The notes under the pieces: model-generated | Seen by the model: the letters and a program-made list of their open reading frames with translations, nothing else | What the model was told of the DNA's origin: nothing | Databases searched by the model: none | Part shown: in pieces, positions 47,441 to 56,637 of the stretch | Position numbering within the stretch: the stretch's first letter is position 1 | Layout of the letters: the number at the start of each line of letters is the position of its first letter | Made by a program: the position numbers and the translations under genes | Assembly: GCF_030586465.1 (NCBI RefSeq) | Contig: NZ_JAUQYP010000001.1 | Coordinates: 909,400 to 973,399 of the forward strand | Reading direction: 5' to 3' | From: Actinotalea lenta | GTDB taxonomy: Bacteria > Actinomycetota > Actinomycetes > Actinomycetales > Cellulomonadaceae | Length of the DNA: 64,000 nt

Positions 47441-48267
47441 TGTTCGACGAGTCCCTGAAGTCCTCCGCCCGGCCCAAGCTCGCCGTGTGGAAGTTCGCGT
47501 CCTGCGACGGCTGCCAGCTCAGCCTGCTCAACTGCGAGGAGGAGCTGCTCACGGTCGCGGGCGCGGTGTCCATCGCGTACTTCCCGGAGGCCACCCGCGG
47601 CGTGGTCGAGGGCCCGTACGACGTGTCCCTGGTCGAGGGTTCGGTGACCACGCCGGAGGAGATCGAGCGGATCGCCCAGATCCGGGAGATGTCCCGGGTC
47701 GTGGTGACGCTCGGCGCGTGCGCTACGAGCGGCGGGATCCAGGCGCTGCGCAACTTCGCCGACGTCGCCGAGTTCCGCTCGGTGGTCTACGCGCACCCGG
47801 AGTACCTGTCCACGCTGGCCCGCTCCACGCCGATCTCCGCGCACATCAGCGTCGACCTCGAGCTGCGCGGCTGCCCGATCGACAAGGGGCAGCTGCTCGA
47901 GGTCCTCGGGGCCCTCGTCGAGCACCGCCGCCCGCGGATCCCGTCGTACTCGGTGTGTGCCGAGTGCAAGCGCCGCGGCACGGTGTGCGTCGCGGTCGCG
48001 CACGGGACCCCGTGCCTCGGGCCGGTCACCCAGGCCGGCTGCGGCGCGCTCTGCCCCGCCTACGAGCGCGGCTGCTACGGCTGCTTCGGGCCGCAGAACA
48101 CCCCGAACACGGCCTCGCTGTCCGACCACCTGGTGGCCACGGGCATGAGCCCGGAGATGGCGATGCGGGTGTACCGCACGTTCAACGCGGCCTCGGAGCC
48201 GTTCCGGCGGGAGAGCGAGCGCCAGGAGAGGGCGGTCGTCGCGTCCGGGAAGGGGAACGCACGATGA
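47440..48267 (+). CDS. hydD: [NiFe] hydrogenase group 3b, delta (small) subunit
   Basis: This 275-residue protein of the NADH:ubiquinone oxidoreductase 20 kDa fold has a proximal-cluster motif ([19 protein letters not shown]), then [11 protein letters not shown] and RGCPID. The C-terminal part carries [29 protein letters not shown] and CYGCFGPQ, ligands for further 4Fe-4S clusters. It overlaps the hydG stop by one base. It bridges the NiFe site to the flavin/Fe-S modules. Confidence 0.94.
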   Translation: MFDESLKSSARPKLAVWKFASCDGCQLSLLNCEEELLTVAGAVSIAYFPEATRGVVEGPYDVSLVEGSVTTPEEIERIAQIREMSRVVVTLGACATSGGIQALRNFADVAEFRSVVYAHPEYLSTLARSTPISAHISVDLELRGCPIDKGQLLEVLGALVEHRRPRIPSYSVCAECKRRGTVCVAVAHGTPCLGPVTQAGCGALCPAYERGCYGCFGPQNTPNTASLSDHLVATGMSPEMAMRVYRTFNAASEPFRRESERQERAVVASGKGNAR

Positions 48268-49589
48268 CCCAGGTCAGCGACCGGCCGAGCGCCGGCACCC
48301 CGCACCCCACCCAGACCCTGCAGGTGGGCATGCTCGCCAGGGTCGAGGGCGAGGGCGGCCTGCACGTGGAGATCCACGACGGCCGCGTCACCGACGTGCA
48401 GCTGCGGATCTTCGAGCCGCCACGGTTCTACGAGGCGTTCCTGCGGGGCCGCGCCTACACCGAGCCGCCGGACATCACGGCGCGGATCTGCGGGATCTGC
48501 CCGGTGGCGTACCAGTTCAGCTCCTGCCTGGCGATGGAGGACGCCTGCGGCGTCACGGTGCCCGACCACATCCGCACGATGCGGCGGCTGCTGTACTGCG
48601 GCGAGTGGATCGAGAGCCACGCGTTGCACATGTTCCTGCTGCACGCGCCGGACTTCCTCGGCTACCCGGGTGCGGTCGAGATGGCCGCGGACCACCCGGA
48701 TGTCGTCGCGACGGGGCTGCGCCTGAAGAAGGCCGGCAACGACCTGATGGACCTGGTGGGCGGCCGGTCCGTGCACCCGATCAACGTGCGGCTCGGCGGC
48801 TTCTACCACCTGCCGACGGTCGCCGAGCTCCGCGCGATCCGCCCCCGCCTGGCCGCGGCCCTCGACGACGCCGTCGCTACGGTCCGGCTGGTCTCGACGT
48901 TCGACTTCCCGGAGATGGAGCAGCGCTACCCGTACCTCGCGCTCCGACCGGACGTCGGCTACCCGCTCGAGGGTGGGCACGTGGTCACGAGCGAGGGCGA
49001 CTCCTGGCCGGTGCAGGAGTTCCGCGAGCACATCGCGGAGTTCCACGTCGAGCACTCCACGGCGCTGCACTCCACCCTCGACGGTCAGCCGTACGTGGTG
49101 GGGCCGCTCGCAAGGTACTCGCTCAACCACGACCGGCTGTCCCCGCTCGCCCGCGAGCTGGCGCACGAGGCCGGCCTGGGCGTGACGTGCCGCAACCCGT
49201 TCCGCTCGATCGTGGTGCGTGGCGTCGAGCTCGTGGAGGCGCTGGTCGAGGCGCTGCGCATCATCGACGAGTGGGTCGACGGCCGGCCGGCGTCGGTGCC
49301 CGTGCCGGCCCGCGCGGGGGAGGGCTTCGGGGCGACCGAGGCGCCGCGTGGCGTGCTGTTCCACCGGTACGTCATCGACGACGCCGGGACGATCAAGGAC
49401 GCGCAGATCGTGCCGCCGACCGCGCAGAACCAGCCGAGCATCGAAGGCGACCTGCGCGAGCTCGCCGAGCGGTGGGTCGCCCTTGGTGACCACGACCTCG
49501 GCCACCGCGCCGAGCTCGCGATCCGCAACTACGACCCGTGCATCTCGTGCTCGGTGCACGCCGTCGAGGTGACCGTCCACCGCACCTGA
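48264..49589 (+). CDS. hydA: [NiFe] hydrogenase group 3b, alpha (large, catalytic) subunit
   Basis: This 441-residue catalytic subunit reversibly interconverts H2 and protons. The Ni/Fe ligands are all present: L1 RICGIC (Cys76, Cys79) and L2 DPCISCSVH (Cys426, Cys429). A nine-residue tail (AVEVTVHRT) follows His432, the usual cut site of maturation endopeptidase, so the precursor form is encoded. No hyp maturation or endopeptidase genes are in this window; they must lie elsewhere. In actinobacteria such enzymes support fermentation-like redox balance at low oxygen. Confidence 0.95.
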   Translation: MTQVSDRPSAGTPHPTQTLQVGMLARVEGEGGLHVEIHDGRVTDVQLRIFEPPRFYEAFLRGRAYTEPPDITARICGICPVAYQFSSCLAMEDACGVTVPDHIRTMRRLLYCGEWIESHALHMFLLHAPDFLGYPGAVEMAADHPDVVATGLRLKKAGNDLMDLVGGRSVHPINVRLGGFYHLPTVAELRAIRPRLAAALDDAVATVRLVSTFDFPEMEQRYPYLALRPDVGYPLEGGHVVTSEGDSWPVQEFREHIAEFHVEHSTALHSTLDGQPYVVGPLARYSLNHDRLSPLARELAHEAGLGVTCRNPFRSIVVRGVELVEALVEALRIIDEWVDGRPASVPVPARAGEGFGATEAPRGVLFHRYVIDDAGTIKDAQIVPPTAQNQPSIEGDLRELAERWVALGDHDLGHRAELAIRNYDPCISCSVHAVEVTVHRT

Positions 49590-49604
49590 CGCGGGCGGTC
49601 CGCA

Positions 49605-49639
49605 CGTCGAGGGGCGCTCCCGCGGGGCGCCCCTCGACG
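49605..49639 (+). terminator. Terminator after the hydrogenase operon
   Basis: A 13-bp perfect stem (CGTCGAGGGGCGC at 49605-49617, complement at 49627-49639) with a 9-nt loop, 16 bp after the hydA stop. It sits just before the convergent SRPBCC gene end and can act for both. Confidence 0.85.
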
Positions 49640-49653
49640 CACGCCACGCGGTG

Positions 49654-50289
49654 TCAGGCGGCGGCGCTCTCGGCGCGGTCGCGGATCCCGCGCAGCATGC
49701 GCTCGGTCATCAGGAAGCTCACCCAGGACACCGGTACGACGAGCCTGCCCACCCAGCCGGCCTGGTAGGCGTAGCGTTCGCGCACCACGAGCCGGCAGCC
49801 GCTCTCGGTGGGGCGCAGCACGAAGGCCCACGAGAACGTGAACGGCACAGGGTCGGCGTCGTCCGGGTCCGCCGGTGACTGCCCGTGCAGCACCAGCGCG
49901 TGCGGGGGGTCGCAGATCGCGACGTCGAGGGCGAAGTCCTCGGCCAGGTGCACCTGGTCGCCGACGGCGAGGTCCTGCCAACGCTCCTCGATCCGGTCGG
50001 CGGAGTGGATGCCCAGGCCCGCCAGGTTCTCGAGAGCGTCGTAGGAGTAGAAGCCGCCGCGGCCCTGTCCCAGCTGCACCAGCCACGGGAACACGGCCTC
50101 GGGTGGCGCCGCGACGTCGATGGCTCGGGTCGCGGCCAGGTCGGCCAGGGGGACGAGCCCGTCGCCCGGCAGGCTCGTGACCTGTTCAGGCGGAGTGGAC
50201 CCCCAGGTGAGCTGCCGCCGGTGGCACGCGCGGACCACAGGGACGAGGGCGACCGTCGCCGCACCAGCGACCAGGAGACGTCGGGACAT
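49654..50289 (-). CDS. SRPBCC-fold protein with N-terminal membrane anchor
   Basis: This 211-residue protein has an N-terminal hydrophobic stretch (RRLLVAGAATVALVPVVRA) and a START/SRPBCC lipid-binding fold: DVAAPPEAVFPWLVQLGQGRGGFYSYDALENL is typical of actinobacterial SRPBCC. The membrane end is basic. It may bind a hydrophobic ligand; no enzyme motif. Divergent from the aldo/keto reductase gene. Confidence 0.8.
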   Translation of the reverse strand: MSRRLLVAGAATVALVPVVRACHRRQLTWGSTPPEQVTSLPGDGLVPLADLAATRAIDVAAPPEAVFPWLVQLGQGRGGFYSYDALENLAGLGIHSADRIEERWQDLAVGDQVHLAEDFALDVAICDPPHALVLHGQSPADPDDADPVPFTFSWAFVLRPTESGCRLVVRERYAYQAGWVGRLVVPVSWVSFLMTERMLRGIRDRAESAAA

Positions 50290-50376
50290 GGCCCCAGCCA
50301 ACCCGCCCGGGGGCCGCAGGGCGAGGGCCGATCGGCCCACCACCACGGGACGGCCCCACCAGCGGCCGCCGGGCCC

Positions 50377-50382
50377 TACGGT
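50377..50382 (+). promoter_or_regulatory. TACGGT -10 box, leaderless aldo/keto reductase
   Basis: TACGGT lies six nt before the GTG 50389 start. Confidence 0.55.
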
Positions 50383-50388
50383 GGCCCG

Positions 50389-51417
50389 GTGACCACTGAA
50401 CCCTCCTTCCGCGCCGACGACGACCGCTACGCCTCGATGCCCTACCGACGCTGCGGGCGCAGCGGCCTGTCCCTGCCGTCCCTGTCGCTGGGCCTGTGGC
50501 ACAACTTCGGTGCCGGCCGCCCCTACGAGGTGCAGCGTGCGGTGCTGCGCCGGGCGTTCGACCTGGGCGTCACGCACCTCGACCTGGCGAACAACTACGG
50601 ACCGCCGTACGGCTCGGCCGAGGAGACGTTCGGCCGGGTGCTCGCCGCGGACCTGCGTCCCTACCGCGACGAGCTGGTGATCTCCACCAAGGCCGGCTAC
50701 GACATGTGGCCCGGTCCCTACGGCGACGGCGGCTCGCGCAAGTACCTGCTCGCCTCGCTCGACCAGTCCCTGACCCGCATGGGCCTGGACTACGTCGACA
50801 TCTTCTACTCGCACCGCCCCGACCCCACGACCCCGCTGGAGGAGACCGTCGGCGCGCTGCTCACCGCGGTGCACTCCGGCAGGGCGCTGTACGTGGGCAT
50901 CTCGAACTACTCACCGTCCGCGACGCGGCGCGCCGCGCAGATGCTCGCGGCCGAGGGGGTCCGGCTGCTGGTCCACCAGCCGCGCTACTCGATGCTCGAC
51001 CGGTACGTCGAGCAGCCACCCGAGGGCGAGAGCGAGTCGTTGCTCGAGGTCGTCGACGAGCTCGGGGTGGGGGTCGCGGTGTTCAGCCCGCTCGCCCAGG
51101 GCCTGCTCACGGACCGCTACCTCGCCGGGGAGGTCCCGGCGGACTCGCGGGCCGCGACCAGCAGGTTCCTCAGCGACGCCCAGATCACCCCGGAGTACCT
51201 CGCGATGGTGCGTGGACTGGCACGCGTCGCCGAGGCGCGCGGCCAGTCGGTCGCACAGCTCGCGCTGTCGTGGGTGCTGCGCGACCCGAGGGTCACGACC
51301 GCGATCATCGGGGCGTCGAGCGTCGCACAGCTCGAGGACAACGTCGCGGCGCTCCAGGCGTCGCCGTTGTCGGACTCGGAGCTCGCCGAGGTCGAGGCGC
51401 TCCTCGCGGCCGGCTGA
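50389..51417 (+). CDS. Aldo/keto reductase (YghZ-like)
   Basis: This 342-residue TIM-barrel oxidoreductase has YRRCGRSGLSLPSLSLGLWHNFG at the start, the catalytic tetrad (Asp/Tyr in HLDLANNYG, Lys in STKAGY, His in FYSHRPDP), and the NADPH loop SPLAQGLLT. It is close to L-glyceraldehyde-3-phosphate/methylglyoxal reductases. It probably detoxifies aldehydes. Followed by a terminator. Confidence 0.92.
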   Translation: MTTEPSFRADDDRYASMPYRRCGRSGLSLPSLSLGLWHNFGAGRPYEVQRAVLRRAFDLGVTHLDLANNYGPPYGSAEETFGRVLAADLRPYRDELVISTKAGYDMWPGPYGDGGSRKYLLASLDQSLTRMGLDYVDIFYSHRPDPTTPLEETVGALLTAVHSGRALYVGISNYSPSATRRAAQMLAAEGVRLLVHQPRYSMLDRYVEQPPEGESESLLEVVDELGVGVAVFSPLAQGLLTDRYLAGEVPADSRAATSRFLSDAQITPEYLAMVRGLARVAEARGQSVAQLALSWVLRDPRVTTAIIGASSVAQLEDNVAALQASPLSDSELAEVEALLAAG

Positions 51418-51446
51418 CGGCTCCAGCGGGTCGTCGCCAGGCGGGA

Positions 51447-51480
51447 CGGCACCGGCCCCCGGTCGGCGGGGCCGGTGCCG
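51447..51480. terminator. Bidirectional terminator between aldo/keto reductase and epimerase
   Basis: 13-bp perfect arms (CGGCACCGGCCCC at 51447-51459; 51468-51480) with an 8-nt loop between two converging genes. Confidence 0.85.
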
Positions 51481-51498
51481 CGGCCCGCACCGAGCGGC

Positions 51499-52350
51499 TC
51501 AGCCGGCCTCGTCGCGCCAGGAGTGCTCCGGTGCGTAGCCGAGCAGGGCTCGCGCTCCGTCGATCGCCAGGAGCGTCTCGTTGCCCACCAGCTCCTTCGT
51601 GAGCGGCACGCCCGGGAACACCTCGGCCATCAGCTCCGCCGACGGGCGCGCCATGATCGTGTCGGCCGCCGCGATGATGACGTTCTGCGAGCCGGTCGTC
51701 TCCTGCTCCAGGCCGAGCCTGGCGGCCTGCGCCACGTCGCGTACGTCGACGTACCCCCACAGGTTCCAGCGGCGCAGCCGGGCGTCGTCCTGGTAGCCGG
51801 GCACCGCGGCGTAGTCCTGGGGTCGGTGGATGTTGGACAGCCGGAGCCCGACGAACGGGATCCCGGACCACTGCGAGACGTGGTGCGCGGTCTGCTCGCC
51901 GAGCACCTTCGACAGCGCGTACGTCGAGGTGGGCACCGGGAAGTGCGCCTCGTCCACCGGTGCGTACCGAGGCGGGACGTCGAAGGGCAGGCCGAGGGTC
52001 GTCTCCGAGGAGGCCCACACGACCTTGCGTAGTCCCACCCGCGCGGCGGCCAGGAACACGTTGCCGTTGACCGCCGTGTTGACCGCCAGGGTGTCGGGCG
52101 CGGGGGCGCGGCCCGGCGCCGGGATGTTGCCCAGGTGCACGACGGCGTCGGACCCTGCCAGCACCTCCACCGCCGCGCCGTAGTCGGTGAGGTCCGCGAC
52201 CACCAGCTCGGTGCCCAGCGTGCCCAGCGCCTCATGGCCGGGCGGGCCCGCCAGGTCGGTGGCGACCACCCGGTACCCGTGCTCGAGCAGGTCCCCGACG
52301 ACCGCCCGTCCTGCTTTGCCGAATGCTCCTGTGACCGTGATCGTCTCCAT
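51499..52350 (-). CDS. NAD-dependent epimerase/dehydratase (extended SDR)
   Basis: This 283-residue SDR has TVTGAFGKAGRAVV (nucleotide-binding), Ser-Glu-Thr in VVWASSETTLG, and the YxxxK pair in TYALSKVLGE. It has the look of sugar- or uronate-type dehydrogenases (LxGEQ after the Lys). CACGAT stands six nt before the ATG. The substrate is unknown. Divergent from the MFS exporter. Confidence 0.88.
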   Translation of the reverse strand: METITVTGAFGKAGRAVVGDLLEHGYRVVATDLAGPPGHEALGTLGTELVVADLTDYGAAVEVLAGSDAVVHLGNIPAPGRAPAPDTLAVNTAVNGNVFLAAARVGLRKVVWASSETTLGLPFDVPPRYAPVDEAHFPVPTSTYALSKVLGEQTAHHVSQWSGIPFVGLRLSNIHRPQDYAAVPGYQDDARLRRWNLWGYVDVRDVAQAARLGLEQETTGSQNVIIAAADTIMARPSAELMAEVFPGVPLTKELVGNETLLAIDGARALLGYAPEHSWRDEAG

Positions 52351-52419
52351 ACACCCATCGTGCCCGTCCGTGGCGTACGACGCGCAGCGGGGAGGTCGGC
52401 GCCCTAGGCTCGCTCGGAG

Positions 52420-53916
52420 ATGACCGAGCACCGCGCCCCCGGGCGCCCCGACGAGCGCAAGGGTGACGACCCCACCGCCGACCCTCGCGCGGGTGCGCGC
52501 GACCCGAGCCCCGAGCCCGGGCAGGACCCGCGGCGCTGGAAGGCGCTCAGTGTCGCGCTCACGGCGGGGTTCATGACCCTGCTCGACGTGAGCATCGTCA
52601 ACGTGGCCCTGCCCTCGATCCGTTCCGCCCTGGACGCCTCCGCGGCGCAGCTGCAGTGGGTCGTCTCCGGGTACGCGCTCACGTTCGGCCTGGTGCTGGT
52701 GGCCTCGGGCCGGCTCGGCGACGCCAGGGGGCGGCGCGCCATGTTCGGCGTGGGCATCGGGGTGTTCACGGTGGCGAGCGTGGTCGCCGGGCTGGCCCCG
52801 GCCGCAGGCTGGCTGGTGGCGGCGCGCCTCGTGCAGGGCGTCGGTGGGGGGATCCTCAACCCGCAGATCTCGGGCCTGGTCCAGCAGCTGTTCCGGGGAG
52901 CCGAGCGCGGACGGGCGTTCGGCAGGCTCGGGACCACGATCGGGATCTCCACGGCGGTCGGCCCGGTGCTGGGCGGTGTGATCCTCAGCGTGGCGGGCAC
53001 GCAGGAGGGCTGGCGCTGGGTCTTCCTGGTGAACCTTCCGGTCGGCCTGCTGACGTTCCTGCTCGCCCGGCACTTCATCGACCCTGTCGAAGAGCCCGAG
53101 CCGGCGCGTGACCTGGACCCGGTCGGTGCGGTGCTGCTGGGCGCGGGCGTCGTCGGGCTGCTGTGGCCGTTGGTGTCCGACAGCTGGCAGGGGGTGGACG
53201 CCGTCCTCCTGACCGCCGGCGTCCTCGCGATCGCGGGGTTCTGGTGGTGGGAGCGCAGGATGGCCCGGCGGGGCCGTGCGCCGATGGTTCGGCTGTCGCT
53301 GTTCAGCCAGCCCGGCTACGCCGCGGGAGCCCTGCTGGGTCTGGTGTACTTCTCCGGCTTCACCGGGATCTTCTTCGTGCTGACGCTGTTCTTCCAGAAC
53401 GGCCTGGGCTACACCCCGCTGCAGGCAGGGCTAGGTCTGACGCCGTTCGCCGTCGGGTCGGCGGCGACGGCGACGATCGGCGGTCGCCTGGTGGGGCGGC
53501 ACGGCCGGCGTGTGGTGGTCGGGGGGCTCATCCTGGTGAGCGCCGGGCTCGTGCTCACCGAGCTGGCCATCCGGGCGCGGCACGGCACGTCGACCGGGTG
53601 GTGGTTGGCCGCACCTCTCCTGCTGGCAGGGCTCGGCAGCGGGTTCGTGATCTCGCCCAACGTCACCCTCACCCTCGAGAACGTGCCCGTGGGCCAGGCG
53701 GGGACCGCGGGTGGGGTCCTGCAGACCGGGCAGCGCCTGGGGACCGCGGCCGGGATCGCCCTGGTGGGTGCGCTGTACTTCCGCGGGCTGGCGGCCACCG
53801 GCGACGCGGCGCTCGCCGCGTCGCACGGCCTGCGCGCAGCGCTGGCCTCCTCAGCGGTCGCTCTGGTGATCGGGATCGTGGACCTGGCTCGGCGGGCGCG
53901 GCGCGGGTCGGTCTGA
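52420..53916 (+). CDS. MFS drug exporter (DHA2/EmrB-QacA family)
   Basis: This 498-residue permease has about 14 membrane helices. The N-terminal charged stretch (about 40 residues) leads to LTAGFMTLLDVSIVNVALPSI, characteristic of DHA2. Motif A (GRLGDARGRR) and the drug/H+ motif C-like SGYALTFGLVLVASG are present. It exports hydrophobic compounds. Followed by a terminator that separates it from glpK. Confidence 0.9.
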   Translation: MTEHRAPGRPDERKGDDPTADPRAGARDPSPEPGQDPRRWKALSVALTAGFMTLLDVSIVNVALPSIRSALDASAAQLQWVVSGYALTFGLVLVASGRLGDARGRRAMFGVGIGVFTVASVVAGLAPAAGWLVAARLVQGVGGGILNPQISGLVQQLFRGAERGRAFGRLGTTIGISTAVGPVLGGVILSVAGTQEGWRWVFLVNLPVGLLTFLLARHFIDPVEEPEPARDLDPVGAVLLGAGVVGLLWPLVSDSWQGVDAVLLTAGVLAIAGFWWWERRMARRGRAPMVRLSLFSQPGYAAGALLGLVYFSGFTGIFFVLTLFFQNGLGYTPLQAGLGLTPFAVGSAATATIGGRLVGRHGRRVVVGGLILVSAGLVLTELAIRARHGTSTGWWLAAPLLLAGLGSGFVISPNVTLTLENVPVGQAGTAGGVLQTGQRLGTAAGIALVGALYFRGLAATGDAALAASHGLRAALASSAVALVIGIVDLARRARRGSV

Positions 53917-53950
53917 GACCGTCGCGCGCCGCGGCCGCGAGCACCGCATG

Positions 53951-53982
53951 GCGACGGCCGCCCCCGAAGGGACGGCCGTCGC
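53951..53982. terminator. Bidirectional terminator between MFS gene and glpK
   Basis: GCGACGGCCG (53951-53960) pairs with 53973-53982 around a 12-nt loop, between converging genes. Confidence 0.75.
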
Positions 53983-54069
53983 GTGGGGCTCGGCCCACCG
54001 ATCCCGGTCCGCGAGCGGGCCGGCGCGCCGAGCCCTCCTGGGCCGGGCAGGCGGAGCCCGCCTGGGACG

Positions 54070-55587
54070 TCACTCGGTGTCGGCGTCCACCCAGTCGAAG
54101 GTCTTGGTGACGGCCTTCTTCCAGTTCCGGTACGTCTTCTCCCGTGCCTCGACGTCCATGTCGGGCGTCCAGCGCTTGTCCTCGGCCCAGTTGTCGATGA
54201 CGTCCTGCTCGCCCGACCAGAACCCGACGGCGATGCCGGCCGCGTAGGCCGCGCCGAGAGCGGTGGTCTCGGCGACCTTCGGTCGCACCACGTCCACGCC
54301 GAGGATGTCCGCCTGGAACTCCATGAGCAGCTCGTTGGCGATCATGCCGCCGTCGACCTTGAGCTCCTTGAGCTCGACGCCGGAGTCGGCGTTCATCGCG
54401 TCCAGCACCTCGCGGGTCTGGAAGGCGGTGGCCTCGAGCGCCGCCCGGGCGATGTGGCCCTTGGTGACGTACCGCGTGAGGCCGGCGATCACGCCGCGCG
54501 CGTCGCCGCGCCAGTACGGCGCGAACAGGCCGGAGAACGCCGGCACGAAGTACGCGCCGCCGTTGTCCTCGACCGTCTTGGCCAGGTCCTCGACCTCGGG
54601 TGCCGAGGAGATCAGGCCCAGGTTGTCGCGCAGCCACTGGATCAGCGAGCCGGTGACCGCGATCGAGCCCTCGAGGGCGTAGATCGGGGCGTTGTCGCCG
54701 ATCTTGTAGCACACCGTGGTGAGCAGGCCGTTCTTGGACGGGACCGGCTCGGTCCCGGTGTTGAGCAGCATGAAGTTGCCGGTGCCGTAGGTGTTCTTGG
54801 CGTCGCCGACCTCGAAGCACGCCTGGCCGAAGGTCGCAGCCTGCTGGTCGCCGAGGATGCCCGCGATCGGCACACCCGGGACCATGCCGCCCTCGCGGCC
54901 GTGGCCGTAGACCTCGGAGGAGGACTTGATCTCGGGCAGCATGGACATCGGGATGCCCATCTCGCCGGCGATCTCCGCGTCCCAGCTCAGCGTCGACAGG
55001 TCCATGAGCATGGTCCGCGAGGCGTTGGTGACGTCGGTGACGTGCACGCCGCCGTCGACCCCGCCGGTCATGTTCCACAGCACCCACGCGTCGGTGTTGC
55101 CGAACGCCAGCTGCCCGGCCTCGGCCTTCTCCCTGGCGCCCTCGACGTTGTCGAGGATCCAGCGGACCTTCGGGCCCGAGAAGTAGGTCGCCAGCGGGAG
55201 GCCGACCCTGGCCTTGTAGCGCTCGGCGCCGCCGCCCAGCGCCGCCAGCTCGTCACAGATCTTCTGCGTGCGGGTGTCCTGCCAGACGATCGCGTTGTAG
55301 ACGGGCTCGCCCGTCGTCTTGTCCCACACGACAGAGGTCTCGCGCTGGTTGGTGATGCCGACCGCCGCGATGTCCCGGTAGGTGAGGTTGGCCCTGGTCA
55401 GCGCCAGGCCGACGACCTCGCGGATGTTGTCCCAGATCTCCATCGGGTTGTGCTCGACCCAACCCGGCTTCGGGAAGATCTGCTCGTGCTCCTTCTGCCC
55501 GGTCGACACGATCGACCCGGAGTGGTCGAACACGATGGCACGCGAGCTCGTGGTGCCCTGGTCGATGGCGAGGATGTAGTCAGCCAT
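54070..55587 (-). CDS. glpK: Glycerol kinase
   Basis: This 505-residue kinase makes sn-glycerol-3-phosphate. It begins [21 protein letters not shown] and has the glycerol site GITNQRET and the signature [16 protein letters not shown]-site [13 protein letters not shown], and [12 protein letters not shown] 55587 has AAGGACGG upstream. It is the last gene of the glp cluster, separated from glpF by a 215-bp gap with a hairpin. Confidence 0.97.
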   Translation of the reverse strand: MADYILAIDQGTTSSRAIVFDHSGSIVSTGQKEHEQIFPKPGWVEHNPMEIWDNIREVVGLALTRANLTYRDIAAVGITNQRETSVVWDKTTGEPVYNAIVWQDTRTQKICDELAALGGGAERYKARVGLPLATYFSGPKVRWILDNVEGAREKAEAGQLAFGNTDAWVLWNMTGGVDGGVHVTDVTNASRTMLMDLSTLSWDAEIAGEMGIPMSMLPEIKSSSEVYGHGREGGMVPGVPIAGILGDQQAATFGQACFEVGDAKNTYGTGNFMLLNTGTEPVPSKNGLLTTVCYKIGDNAPIYALEGSIAVTGSLIQWLRDNLGLISSAPEVEDLAKTVEDNGGAYFVPAFSGLFAPYWRGDARGVIAGLTRYVTKGHIARAALEATAFQTREVLDAMNADSGVELKELKVDGGMIANELLMEFQADILGVDVVRPKVAETTALGAAYAAGIAVGFWSGEQDVIDNWAEDKRWTPDMDVEAREKTYRNWKKAVTKTFDWVDADTE

Positions 55588-55756
55588 GTCCGTCCTTCGT
55601 CGATTGAACGGTGCGGTGGGGTTCCACCGCGGTGAGGGTGAGGTCACGCTCGGGACGTGGCCCGGGTGACGCACCGCTGGGGCGCGTCGTCGTGCGTGTC
55701 GCAGCACAGGGCGCGGCTCGCACAGGAGTTGCGACGGGGCCGAGGGCCCCGGGGTG

Positions 55757-55781
55757 CGGGGTCGCTACCGGAGCGACCCCG
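55757..55781 (-). terminator. Hairpin in the glpF-glpK gap
   Basis: CGGGGTCGCT (55757-55766) pairs with 55772-55781, 5-nt loop, 22 bp after glpF. It may end transcription or attenuate read-through into glpK. Confidence 0.6.
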
Positions 55782-55802
55782 CGACCACAGGAGTCGGTCG
55801 TG

Positions 55803-56534
55803 CTAGACGACGTACCACTGGGCGACGAGGCCCGCGAGGGCGCCGCCGACGATCGGGCCGAAGACCGGGACCCAGGAGTAGGCCCAGTCGGACGAGCCCT
55901 TGCCCGGGATCGGCAGGATCGCGTGCGCGATGCGCGGGCCGAGGTCACGGTTCGGGTTGATGGCGTACCCGGTGGGACCACCGAGGCTCGCGCCGATGCC
56001 GACCACCAGGAGGGCCACGGCGAGCGGGCCAAGGCCGGTCGGCGTCTTGCCGAACGCGATGATGACGAACACCAGGACGAACGTGCCGATGACCTCAGTG
56101 ATGAAGTTCCAGCCGTAGGACCGGATGGCCGGACCGGTGGAGAAGACGCCCAGCTTGACGGCCGGGTCGGCGTCCTCGTCGAAGTGCTTCTTGTAGGCCA
56201 GCCAGGCCAGGACGGCGCCGAGGAAGGCGCCGAACATCTCGCCGCCCAGGTAGACCATCGTCGAGGCGAAGGAGACCTCGACCCCGGGTGCGTACTCCTT
56301 GGCGCCGTTGGCCAGCAGGCCGATCGTCACGGCGAAGTTCAGGTGGGCACCGCTCTTGTAGGCCGAGTAGACACCGGCGAACACGCCGAGGCCCCATCCG
56401 AAGTTGATGAGGAGCCAACCACCGTCGAACCCCTTGTTCTTCGGAAGGATGACGTTCGCCACGACTCCTGCACCGAGCAGGAGCAGCATCGCCGTGCCCA
56501 CGGTCTCGGAGACGAACACTTCTCCCAGTGACAT
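55803..56534 (-). CDS. glpF: Glycerol facilitator (aquaglyceroporin), atypical NPA boxes
   Basis: This 243-residue MIP-family channel has about six membrane helices. The two half-helix boxes are altered: the first reads HLNFAVTI (NFA) and the second INPNRDLGPR (NPN) instead of NPA. The selectivity Arg after box two is kept. It sits between glpD and glpK on the same strand, so glycerol uptake is the likely role. AGGAAAAG precedes the ATG. Confidence 0.93.
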   Translation of the reverse strand: MSLGEVFVSETVGTAMLLLLGAGVVANVILPKNKGFDGGWLLINFGWGLGVFAGVYSAYKSGAHLNFAVTIGLLANGAKEYAPGVEVSFASTMVYLGGEMFGAFLGAVLAWLAYKKHFDEDADPAVKLGVFSTGPAIRSYGWNFITEVIGTFVLVFVIIAFGKTPTGLGPLAVALLVVGIGASLGGPTGYAINPNRDLGPRIAHAILPIPGKGSSDWAYSWVPVFGPIVGGALAGLVAQWYVV

Positions 56535-56637
56535 CTGCTTTTCCTCGTTTCACTCGCGGACTTCGTTGTCACAAGCACCCGCAGCAGGGGGCCGCGGGCA
56601 GAGGTGGAGCACCCGGGGATCGCCCGGGAGTAGGGGG

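Noticed and set aside
54272-54286. Palindrome GCGACCTTCGGTCGC resembling the DosR-like box
   Set aside because: It lies inside glpK coding sequence and lacks CGAAGGTCCC on either strand; codon-driven.
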